Source of the DNA: Pseudomonas sp. efr-133-TYG-5
GTDB lineage: Bacteria > Pseudomonadota > Gammaproteobacteria > Pseudomonadales > Pseudomonadaceae
Assembly (NCBI RefSeq): GCF_030209175.1
Contig: NZ_JARVSM010000002.1
Coordinates: 248,001-312,000, forward strand
DNA length: 64,000 bases
Direction: 5' to 3'
In this document: piece by piece, positions 18,965 to 26,877 of the stretch
Numbering within the stretch: the first letter of the stretch is position 1
Layout: each line of letters starts with the position of its first letter
Position numbers and translations under genes: made by a program
Notes under the pieces: model-generated
The model's input: the letters and a program-made list of their open reading frames with translations, nothing else
What the model was told of the DNA's origin: nothing
Database searches by the model: none

Positions 18965-19837
18965 ATGAGTCAGCAAACGCCGTACATCTTCGACGCCACG
19001 ACTGCCGATTTCGACCAGTCGGTGATCGAGGCTTCCTTCAGCAAACCGGTACTGGTGGATTTCTGGGCCGAATGGTGTGCGCCGTGCAAGGCGCTGATGC
19101 CGATGCTGCAAGGCATCGCCGAGAGCTATCAGGGCCAGTTGCTGCTGGCCAAGGTCAATTGCGACATCGAGCAGGACATCGTCGCCCGCTTCGGCATCCG
19201 CAGCCTGCCGACCGTGGTGCTGTTCAAGGACGGCCAGCCGGTGGACGGCTTCGCCGGGGCGCAACCGGAGTCGGCAGTGCGCGCGCTGCTCGAACCGCAT
19301 GTGCAGATGCCGCCACCGGCCGCTGCCGATCCCTTCGAACAGGCCCAGGCACTGTTCGACGAGGGACGTTTCGCCGATGCCGAAGCGGCGCTGGTGGTGC
19401 TGCTCGGTGAAGACAACACGAATGCCAAGGCGCTGATCCTGTATGCCCGCTGCCTGACCGAACGCGGTGAGCTGGGCGAAGCGCAGACTGTGCTCGACGC
19501 GGTCAAGAGCGACGAACACAAGGCTGCACTGGCCGGGGCCAAGGCGCAGATCCAGTTCCTCGGCCTGGCCCGCGACCTGCCGGACGCCGCCGACCTGAAA
19601 GCCCGCCTGGCGAAAAACCCGCAGGACGATGAAGCGGTGTATCAACTGGCAATCCAGCAACTGGCGCGCCAGCAGTACGAGGCGGCGCTGGACGCCTTGC
19701 TCAAGCTGTTCATCCGCAACCGCAGCTACGGCGAGGGCCTGCCGCACAAGACCCTGCTGCAAGTGTTCGAGTTGCTGGGCAACGATCATCCGCTGGTGAC
19801 CGCTTACCGCCGTAAAGTGTTTGCGGCGCTGTACTAA
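18965..19837 (+). CDS. ybbN: Thioredoxin-TPR protein, YbbN/CnoX-type co-chaperone
   Basis: A 290-residue protein with an N-terminal thioredoxin domain (1-110) and a C-terminal helical TPR-like domain (ALFDEGRFADAEAALVVLLG repeats). The thioredoxin active site is a full WCAPCK (C38, C41), and the cis-Pro loop is SLPTVVLF. YbbN (CnoX) proteins work with GroEL to protect clients under oxidative stress; E. coli YbbN has lost the first Cys, so this version could still be redox active. Two genes on opposite strands meet here, with a 4-base gap to the next stop. Confidence 0.92.
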   Translation: MSQQTPYIFDATTADFDQSVIEASFSKPVLVDFWAEWCAPCKALMPMLQGIAESYQGQLLLAKVNCDIEQDIVARFGIRSLPTVVLFKDGQPVDGFAGAQPESAVRALLEPHVQMPPPAAADPFEQAQALFDEGRFADAEAALVVLLGEDNTNAKALILYARCLTERGELGEAQTVLDAVKSDEHKAALAGAKAQIQFLGLARDLPDAADLKARLAKNPQDDEAVYQLAIQQLARQQYEAALDALLKLFIRNRSYGEGLPHKTLLQVFELLGNDHPLVTAYRRKVFAALY

Positions 19838-19841
19838 GCGC

Positions 19842-20201
19842 TTACTCGATCCAGCTGTAGAGCGGCGTATCCCCGCCGCTCGCCACTTTCACCTGTGAAC
19901 TGTGGCGCAACCGCACCAGCAACCGCTTGCCCGCCGCCGCACTGCCCGTCAGTCCCTCTAGCTGCTCCAGCAGATCCGGTCCGCTGAGTTGCCCGGCCTT
20001 GCGCAACAGATCCTGGGCCACCTGCCACACCGCATCGTCCTGGCTCTGCGGTTTCGCCGCCGGCGTCAGCGATGCCGCTGCAGGCTGATCAGCCAACGAC
20101 TGCGCCCCCAGGGCAGCGCCGAGCTTCGCCCAATCGCTGTCATCCAGCTCCACCGTCAAATCCACCGGCGTCGCGCCGACCGTTCCGCGTATCCGCAACA
20201 T
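19842..20201 (-). CDS. Conserved hypothetical protein
   Basis: About 119 residues, soluble, no signal peptide. The ATG at 20201 is preferred over a GTG three codons upstream because GGGAG lies 8 bases before it. The first 30 residues (RIRGTVGATPVDLTVELDDS) look like a beta-sheet unit. An Ala/Pro-rich linker follows, then a helical part (DAVWQVAQDLLRKAGQLSGP) and a beta-like tail (KRLLVRLRHSSQVKVASG). I do not recognise a family. It stands alone, convergent with ybbN. Confidence 0.65.
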   Translation of the reverse strand: MLRIRGTVGATPVDLTVELDDSDWAKLGAALGAQSLADQPAAASLTPAAKPQSQDDAVWQVAQDLLRKAGQLSGPDLLEQLEGLTGSAAAGKRLLVRLRHSSQVKVASGGDTPLYSWIE

Positions 20202-20287
20202 CGAGTTCACTCCCGCACATTTCTGACCTGCATGCTCCCATGGGACTTGTGCAACGCCAAGCGCACGGGCAAACTCTGCGCACTTTC

Positions 20288-20305
20288 GTTATAAGATTAC
20301 ATAAC
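20288..20305. promoter_or_regulatory. Possible Zur-type operator
   Basis: GTTATAAGATTACATAAC is an imperfect palindrome with GTTAT/ATAAC arms, 31 bases before the start of the His-rich protein gene. Gammaproteobacterial Zur sites are built from GTTATA/TATAAC arms but usually with a tighter centre, so the match is only partial. The gene content (a PA4063-4066-like zinc-starvation operon) is the stronger argument. Confidence 0.35.
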
Positions 20306-20336
20306 AAACTCTTCACTTTACTTCCCGGAGACCGTC

Positions 20337-20930
20337 ATGCGTCGTCTGCTCCTCGCTTTGCCATTTGCCCTGTTGCCGCTGGCCCTCGTCCATGCCGCCG
20401 ATGAGCACGACCATGACCATGAGCACGGCAGCCTCGGCGCGCACGAGCATGGCGTCGGGCGTCTGAATGCCGCCCTCGACGGCCAGACCCTGGAACTTGA
20501 GCTGGAAAGCCCGGCGATGAACCTGGTCGGTTTCGAGCACGCCGCCACCAGCGACGCCGACAAGGCCAAGGTTGCCGCCGCCCGCGCGCAACTGGAGAAG
20601 CCACTGGCGCTGTTCAGCCTGCCGAGCGCTGCCGCTTGCAAAGTGGTCAGCCAGGAACTGGAAAGCCCGCTGTTCGGTGACAAACCGGAGGCCGACGACC
20701 ATGACGACGATGAAGCGGACAAGGACGGTCATGAACACCACCACGACCACAGTGAAATCCACGCCCATTACCAGATCAGCTGCGCGGCGCCGGGCGCGCT
20801 GCAGACACTGAATCTGGCGAACATTTTCAATACCTTCCCGGCCACGCAGAAAATTCAGGTACAACTGATCGGCCCGAGTGGCCAGCAAGGCAGCGAAGTG
20901 ACTTCCAAGGCTGCGGCCCTGAAATTCTGA
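20337..20930 (+). CDS. DUF2796 periplasmic His-rich protein (ZrgA-like zinc protein)
   Basis: A 197-residue protein with a signal peptide (MRRLLLALPFALLPLALVHA). Two His/Asp-rich stretches, DEHDHDHEHGSLGAHEHG right after the cleavage site and a longer one around 120-142 (HEHHHDHSEIHAH), should bind zinc. The rest is the DUF2796 domain (LNAALDGQTLELELESPAMN). It leads an operon with an ABC ATPase, a permease and a DUF3299 protein, as in the Zur-controlled PA4063-PA4066 operon of P. aeruginosa. A role in zinc capture for a dedicated transporter is inferred. Confidence 0.9.
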   Translation: MRRLLLALPFALLPLALVHAADEHDHDHEHGSLGAHEHGVGRLNAALDGQTLELELESPAMNLVGFEHAATSDADKAKVAAARAQLEKPLALFSLPSAAACKVVSQELESPLFGDKPEADDHDDDEADKDGHEHHHDHSEIHAHYQISCAAPGALQTLNLANIFNTFPATQKIQVQLIGPSGQQGSEVTSKAAALKF

Positions 20931-20946
20931 TAACACCGAGCATCCC

Positions 20947-21040
20947 CTGTGGGAGCGAGTCTGCTCGCGAATGCATTCGAACAGTCACCATCGATTTCGA
21001 CTGATCCAGCGCTTTCGCGAGCAGGCTCGCTCCCACAAGG
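20947..21040. repeat. REP pair (REPIN) inside the zinc-related operon
   Basis: CTGTGGGAGCGAGTCTGCTC begins the left copy and GCTTTCGCGAGCAGGCTCGC then TCCCACA the right copy. The pair fills most of the 139-base gap between the His-rich protein gene and the ABC ATPase gene and would form a strong hairpin in the operon mRNA. Confidence 0.9.
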
Positions 21041-21069
21041 GTTCAGTGTCCAACCACGAAACCGGCGCC

Positions 21070-21780
21070 ATGACCCAAGCACTCATCGAACTGTCCGACC
21101 TCGGCTTCAACTGGCCCGGTCACCCGCCGCTGCTGGATATCCCGGCGTTTCGCCTGGAACCGGGAGAAACCCTGTTCCTCAAGGGCCCCAGCGGCAGCGG
21201 CAAGACCACCCTGCTCGGCCTGCTCGGCGGCGTGCAGAAGCCCGGACGCGGCAGCATTCGCCTGCTCGGCCAGGAACTGAGCGAACTCGGCGCCGGCGCC
21301 CGTGACCGCTTTCGCGTCGATCACACCGGCTACATCTTCCAGCAGTTCAACCTGCTGCCGTTTCTCTCGGTGCGCGAGAACGTCGAGTTGCCGTGCCACT
21401 TCTCCAGGCTGCGTGCAGAGCGCGCGAAACAACGTCACGGCAGCGTCGATCAGGCCGCGGCGACTCTGCTCGCCCACCTCGGCCTGAAGGATGAAAACAT
21501 GCTCGGCCGTCGCGCCGATTCGCTGTCGATCGGTCAGCAGCAACGGGTTGCCGCCGCGCGCGCGTTGATCGGCCAACCGGAACTGGTGATCGCCGACGAA
21601 CCGACCTCGGCGCTGGATTACGACGCCCGGGAAAATTTCATTCGCCTGTTGTTCGCCGAATGCCGCGAGGCCGGTTCCAGCCTGTTGTTCGTCAGCCACG
21701 ACCAGAGCCTGGCGCCACTGTTCGACCGTCACCTGTCCCTGGCCGAGCTGAATCGCGCCGCCACGTCTGCCGAGGTCTGA
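21070..21780 (+). CDS. ABC transporter ATP-binding protein (MacB/LolD-type)
   Basis: A 236-residue ATPase; ATG at 21070 is chosen because upstream codons lie within the REP repeat. It has Walker A GPSGSGKTT, the Q-loop FQQFNLLPFLSV, signature LSIGQQQRVAAARALI, Walker B LVIADEPTSALD and the H-loop FVSHD. This is the family that pairs with FtsX-like permeases encoded next door. It moves proteins or lipids or drives periplasmic remodelling rather than classic metal import, so its part in zinc metabolism is inferred from context. Confidence 0.93.
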   Translation: MTQALIELSDLGFNWPGHPPLLDIPAFRLEPGETLFLKGPSGSGKTTLLGLLGGVQKPGRGSIRLLGQELSELGAGARDRFRVDHTGYIFQQFNLLPFLSVRENVELPCHFSRLRAERAKQRHGSVDQAAATLLAHLGLKDENMLGRRADSLSIGQQQRVAAARALIGQPELVIADEPTSALDYDARENFIRLLFAECREAGSSLLFVSHDQSLAPLFDRHLSLAELNRAATSAEV

Positions 21781-21781
21781 G

Positions 21782-23047
21782 ATGTATCTGCTCCGTCTGG
21801 CCATGGCCAGCCTGGCCAACCGCCGCTTCACCGCCCTGCTCACCGCATTCGCGATTGCCCTGTCCGTGTGCCTGTTGCTCGCCGTCGAGCGCGTGCGCAC
21901 CGAGGCCAAGGCCAGTTTCGCCAGCACCATCAGCGGCACCGACCTGATCGTCGGCGCCCGTTCGGGCTCGGTGAACCTGTTGCTGTACTCGGTGTTCCGC
22001 ATCGGCAACGCCACCAACAATATCCGCTGGGACAGCTTCGAACACTTCGCCAGCAACCCGAAGGTGAAGTGGGCGATTCCGATGTCCCTCGGCGATTCGC
22101 ATCGCGGTTACCGGGTGATGGGCACCACCCAAGCGTATTTCGAGCATTACCAGTACGGTCGGCAGCAACACCTGGAACTGGCCGATGGCCGCGCCTTCGC
22201 CAGCGATCCGTTCGAAGTGGTGCTCGGTGCCGAAGTGGCCGAAGCGTTGCACTACAAGCTCGGTGACCAACTGGTGCTGGCCCATGGCGTGGCGGCGATC
22301 AGCCTGGTCAAGCACGACGACAAACCGTTCACGGTGGTGGGTATTCTCAAGCGCACCGGCACGCCGGTCGACCGCACATTGCACATCAGCCTCGGCGGCA
22401 TGGAGGCGATTCACATCGACTGGCACAACGGCGTACCGGCGCGGGGCAATGGCCGCATCAGCGCCGACCAGGCGCGCAACATGGACCTGACGCCGCAAGC
22501 GATCACCGCCTTCATGCTCGGCCTCAACAGCAAGATTTCTACGTTCGCCCTGCAACGCGAGATCAACGAATTCCGTGGCGAGCCGATGCTGGCGATCCTC
22601 CCGGGCGTGGCCCTGCAGGAACTGTGGAGCCTGATGAGCACTGCCGAAAAAGCCCTGTTCGTGGTGTCGCTGTTCGTGGTGCTGACCGGGTTGATCGGCA
22701 TGCTCACGGCGATTCTCACCAGCCTCAACGAGCGGCGGCGGGAGATGGCGATCCTGCGTTCGGTCGGGGCGCGGCCGTGGCACATCGCGAGCCTGCTGGT
22801 GCTGGAGGCCTTTGCCCTGGCGTTGACCGGCGTGATCGCAGGATTAGCCTTGCTGTACCTCGGTATCGCCGCGGCCCAGGGTTATGTGCAGGCCAATTAC
22901 GGTCTGTATCTGCCGCTGGCGTGGCCCAGCGAGTATGAATGGACGCTGCTCGGTGGCATTCTGGCGGCCGCGCTGCTGATGGGCAGCGTGCCGGCCTGGC
23001 GCGCGTATCGCCAATCCCTGGCCGATGGCCTGTCGATCCGTCTATGA
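21782..23047 (+). CDS. ABC transporter permease, FtsX-like family
   Basis: A 421-residue protein with the MacB/FtsX topology. One N-terminal transmembrane segment (about 13-35, ALLTAFAIALSVCLLLAVE) is followed by a large periplasmic domain (40-290), then three C-terminal segments around 295-320 (ALFVVSLFVVLTGLIGMLTA), 345-370 and 390-410. The coupling motif NERRREMAILRSVGARPWHI is intact. It begins one base after the ATPase stop and overlaps the next gene by 4 bases. Confidence 0.92.
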   Translation: MYLLRLAMASLANRRFTALLTAFAIALSVCLLLAVERVRTEAKASFASTISGTDLIVGARSGSVNLLLYSVFRIGNATNNIRWDSFEHFASNPKVKWAIPMSLGDSHRGYRVMGTTQAYFEHYQYGRQQHLELADGRAFASDPFEVVLGAEVAEALHYKLGDQLVLAHGVAAISLVKHDDKPFTVVGILKRTGTPVDRTLHISLGGMEAIHIDWHNGVPARGNGRISADQARNMDLTPQAITAFMLGLNSKISTFALQREINEFRGEPMLAILPGVALQELWSLMSTAEKALFVVSLFVVLTGLIGMLTAILTSLNERRREMAILRSVGARPWHIASLLVLEAFALALTGVIAGLALLYLGIAAAQGYVQANYGLYLPLAWPSEYEWTLLGGILAAALLMGSVPAWRAYRQSLADGLSIRL

Positions 23048-23577
23048 GGATGTTCACCATGCCCCGCGCCGTGCTCGCGCTGTTGTTGCTGGTCGCCCTG
23101 CCCGTGTGGGCCGCGACGCCGAAAGACCTGACCTGGTCGGAGATGATCCCGCCCGACGCCGCACCGGAAGTGCCGAACATGACGCCGCTGCATGACCTGT
23201 CGAAAATGGGTGATGCGTTGTCCGCCGAATCGGCACCCGCGGCGAAACAGGACATGCCCAACGCGCCGGTGGTGCAGAGTCTCGACGGCCAGAACATCCG
23301 CCTGCCGGGCTACATCGTGCCGCTGGAAGTCAACGAAGCGGGGCGCACCACCGACTTCCTGCTGGTGCCGTACTTCGGCGCCTGCATCCACGTCCCGCCA
23401 CCGCCGTCGAACCAGATCGTGCACGTGAAAAGCGAACTGGGGGTCAAGCTCGATGAGCTGTACCAGCCGTACTGGGTCGAGGGACCGTTGCAGGTCAAAC
23501 CTTCCAGCAGCGAACTGGCCGACGCTGGTTATCAGATGGATGCGGACAAGATTTATGTGTATGAGCTGCCGGAGTAA
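23044..23577 (+). CDS. DUF3299 periplasmic protein
   Basis: About 177 residues. ATG at 23044 overlaps the permease stop (ATGA); in-frame ATGs at 23050 and 23059 are alternatives, and all retain the signal peptide (AVLALLLLVALPVWA). The domain contains IRLPGYIVPLEVNEAGRTT and the conserved PYFGACIHVPPPPSNQI. The invariant Cys and His of that motif could bind metal. It is the last gene of the zinc-starvation-like operon; its function is not established. Confidence 0.9.
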   Translation: MRMFTMPRAVLALLLLVALPVWAATPKDLTWSEMIPPDAAPEVPNMTPLHDLSKMGDALSAESAPAAKQDMPNAPVVQSLDGQNIRLPGYIVPLEVNEAGRTTDFLLVPYFGACIHVPPPPSNQIVHVKSELGVKLDELYQPYWVEGPLQVKPSSSELADAGYQMDADKIYVYELPE

Positions 23578-23606
23578 CTCCGACAATTCTGTGTTGTTTT
23601 CCATGG

Positions 23607-23704
23607 CCCCATCGCTGGCAAGCCAGCTCCCACAGTGATCGAGTCGTTCAGCAGTGTTGTGATTACCAACGAAACCTGTGGGAGCTGGCTTGCCAGCGAA
23701 GGGG
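23607..23704. repeat. REP pair of a second family
   Basis: CATCGCTGGCAAGCCAGCTC then CCACAG at 23611-23635 and the inverted CCTGTGGGAGCTGGCTTGCC then AGCGAAGG at 23675-23702. The inner hairpin is GCTGGCAAGCCAGC, which differs from the GCGGGCTTGCCCGC and GCGAGCAGGCTCGC types elsewhere in the window. Confidence 0.88.
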
Positions 23705-23745
23705 TCGGCCAAGGTTCCACAAACAACCACCCCTTCACTGTTTCA

Positions 23746-23787
23746 TTGAGCTGAGTCAAAAGACCGTATCAGACGGATTCGTACCAT
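23746..23787 (+). promoter_or_regulatory. Anr/FNR-type box with matching -10 element upstream of ompW
   Basis: TTGAGCTGAGTCAA (23746-23759) fits the FNR/Anr half-site pair TTGA-N6-TCAA. A -10-like TACCAT lies at 23782-23787, which would place the start site about 41 bases after the box centre, as in class II FNR promoters. ompW begins at 23826. FNR control of ompW is known in E. coli. Confidence 0.6.
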
Positions 23788-23825
23788 AGGACATCAAACA
23801 TTTTTAACGTCCTTTGGGAGCTTCC

Positions 23826-24524
23826 ATGAACAAGTCCTTGCTCAGCGCCTCGCTGCTGGCCCTCGCGCTCGCAGCCCCGCTCGCCCACGCCCACGAAGCC
23901 GGCGACATCATCGTTCGCGCCGGCGCGATCACCGTCAACCCGAAGGCCGACAGCTCCAGCGTCAAGGTCGACCAGGGTCCGTTGAGCGGCACCAATCTGG
24001 GCGGCAAGGCGACCATGAGCAGCGACACCCAACTGGGCCTGAACTTCGCCTACATGCTGACCAACAACATCGGGATCGAGTTGCTGGCGGCCTCGCCGTT
24101 CGAGCATGACGTGAAGATCAAGGGCACCGCCCTGCCGGCTGCCAACGGCAAACTCGGCACCCTGAAACACCTGCCGCCGACCCTCAGCGTCGTCTACTAC
24201 CCGCTCGACGCCAAGTCGCCGTTCCAGCCGTACATCGGCGGCGGCATCAACTACACCTGGATCTACGACGAGCACGTCGGCAGCGAAGCGCAGTCCAACG
24301 GCTTCAGCAATTTCAAGGCGAAAAACTCCTGGGGCCTGGCCTGGCAGGTCGGCGCCGACTACATGCTGACCGACAACATCATGCTCAACGCCCAGGTGCG
24401 CTACATCGACATCGACACCCGCGCCACCGTCGAGAACAACGCCGTGGCACCGGGCACCCGCGCCAAGGTGAATGTCGATGTCGATCCGTTTGTGTACATG
24501 GTCGGCCTGGGCTACAAGTTCTGA
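23826..24524 (+). CDS. ompW: Outer-membrane protein OmpW
   Basis: A 232-residue eight-stranded beta-barrel. ATG at 23826 has GGGAG 6 bases upstream and opens a good signal peptide (MNKSLLSASLLALALAAPLAHA). Family marks are GDIIVRAGAITVNPKADSS, LGLNFAYMLTNNIGIELLAA, the central LPPTLSVVYYPLDA and YIGGGINYTWIYDE, and the C-terminal aromatic VYMVGLGYKF for BAM insertion. OmpW proteins form narrow hydrophobic channels for small molecules. It is monocistronic, with a terminator downstream. Confidence 0.96.
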   Translation: MNKSLLSASLLALALAAPLAHAHEAGDIIVRAGAITVNPKADSSSVKVDQGPLSGTNLGGKATMSSDTQLGLNFAYMLTNNIGIELLAASPFEHDVKIKGTALPAANGKLGTLKHLPPTLSVVYYPLDAKSPFQPYIGGGINYTWIYDEHVGSEAQSNGFSNFKAKNSWGLAWQVGADYMLTDNIMLNAQVRYIDIDTRATVENNAVAPGTRAKVNVDVDPFVYMVGLGYKF

Positions 24525-24658
24525 GAACGTTCACGTGGTGGTGAATGAGGCTGGGTGGCGGGCAGGCTGAAACTGACGGCGATTGCATTGCGCAGCGCAC
24601 GGGGACAATGTTCCCCGCCACAGAAATTTCGCCAGTTGCAGGGTGAATTTCGGCCGTG

Positions 24659-24688
24659 AAAAAGGCGCCTGTCAAAGGGCGCCTTTTT
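24659..24688. terminator. Bidirectional intrinsic terminator
   Basis: AAAAAGGCGCC pairs with GGCGCCTTTTT around an 8-base loop. A T run on both strands serves ompW (plus) and the convergent epimerase gene (minus). Confidence 0.85.
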
Positions 24689-24724
24689 CATGCTTGCTCG
24701 AAACAGGTTGTGTGCTTGCGGTCG

Positions 24725-24778
24725 CTCCCCTCACCCTTTGAGCGGCCCCGACTTTTCGGCAGGGTCAGGGTGAGGGAG
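24725..24778. repeat. Inverted repeat CTCCCCTCACCCT / AGGGTGAGGGAG
   Basis: The two arms are separated by about 30 bases and sit just past the epimerase stop. This type of ACCCT/AGGGT palindrome is a dispersed intergenic unit in Pseudomonas; in RNA it would form an extra 3' hairpin for the minus-strand operon. Confidence 0.6.
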
Positions 24779-24782
24779 CCTT

Positions 24783-25707
<925 letters not shown>

Positions 25708-25715
<8 letters not shown>

Positions 25716-26592
25716 GACGGTAAAACCTGTCCAGTAAGCCCGGGAGCGCGGCACGCCAGGCGCGCGGCTTGATCCCGAAGGTGTGGAGAATTTTCTTGCA
25801 GGCGAGCACCGCATGCTGCGGCTCTTCGGCGGCATCCGGACGCGCGGCGTGGGCCTGCGCGGTCGGTTCGTCGATGGCCAGCGGATGCAGGCTGCGTGCT
25901 TCGGTGAGAATTGCCTGGCCCAGCGCCAGTGGCGTGGTCGCCTCGTGGCCGGCGTAGTGATAAGTGCCCCACAGCGGCGCCGCGCAATCGAGTTGCTTGA
26001 GCACCGAAATGATCACCCGCGCAGCGTCGTCGACCGGCGTCGGATTGCCTCGACGGTCATCGGCCAGAAGCAATTGATCCGGTTGCTCGGCACGGGCGAG
26101 GAAACGCCCGAGGGTGCCGTCCGGGCTGTCGTCGAGCAGCCAGCCGAAGCGCAGCAGCACATGTTGCGGGCAGGTCGCGCGCACGCTCTGCTCGATCCGC
26201 CACAGCGCCTGACCGCGCAGCCCCAGCGGCACCGGCTCGTCTTTCTCGCTGTAGGCGGTGGCGCGCGAGCCGTCGAACACCCGATAGCTGGAAGGCTGGA
26301 CAAGGATGATGTTGTGGTGCTGGCACAGCTCGGCCAGACGCTCGATGGCGCGTTCCTGCCCGGCGAGACGGGTTTCGCTGACAGTCTCGGCCTGGAACCA
26401 GTCGAAATAGTAGGCAAGGTTGATCAACGCATCGGGACGCGTGTCGTCGAGCAGTTGTGTCAGGCTCGCGGCATCCCAGCCGTCTTCTGGCGGGCGGGGG
26501 GCGAGGAAGCCGATGTCTTCCTCCGCACCGAGGCGAATCAGCGCCTGCCCAAGGGCATTTCCGCCGCCCAGTAACATAAGGCGCATTCGCAT
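25708..26592 (-). CDS. RmlD-like sugar-nucleotide-binding protein (SDR family)
   Basis: About 294 residues from ATG at 26592 (MRMRLMLLGGG); a second ATG two codons later is possible. The N-terminal GGGNALGQALIRLG is a modified NAD(P)-binding loop. PDALINLAYYFDWFQ, LVQPSSYRVFDGSRATAYSE (the RmlD-like S/Y strand) and GTYHYAGHEATT resemble dTDP-4-dehydrorhamnose reductases. Tyr-x3-Lys is altered: YSEKDEP gives Tyr-x2-Lys. It is co-transcribed with the downstream epimerase, suggesting a pair acting on one sugar nucleotide. Confidence 0.82.
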
Positions 26593-26749
26593 AGAGTCAG
26601 CAGGCCCAGTCTGATTGGAACGATGGCTTTGGCGACGGCACCTGGGGCGCCGTCGTCGATAATTGCCGGAATCGTTGCATTTTGCGGGTTTAGTGCGCAA
26701 CCGTCACCCGTAAAGTGCAGATCGCCTGGAAATGTGCCGATTCAACCGG

Positions 26750-26808
26750 CCCTTTCCCGCGCAGGCTCACTGACTACACGCCCCGTGGGCGCGAGCCTGC
26801 TCGCGAAG
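26750..26808. repeat. Degraded REP pair upstream of lhr
   Basis: A decayed left arm (CCTTTCCCGCGCAGGCTCAC) and a better right copy (GTGGGCGCGAGCCTGCTCGC then GAAG). It lies in the 285-base gap between the divergent RmlD-like gene and lhr; the rest of that gap shows no gene. Confidence 0.7.
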
Positions 26809-26877
26809 AGGCCCGGCTGAACGCTGGAGAACCGAGCGGTACTTGCATCTTCGGATGACCACCCGCATAACTGCAGG

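Noticed and set aside
23607-23704. Spaced inverted repeats as a CRISPR-like array
   Set aside because: Only two units in opposite orientation with internal hairpins; this is a REP pair, and no cas genes are nearby.
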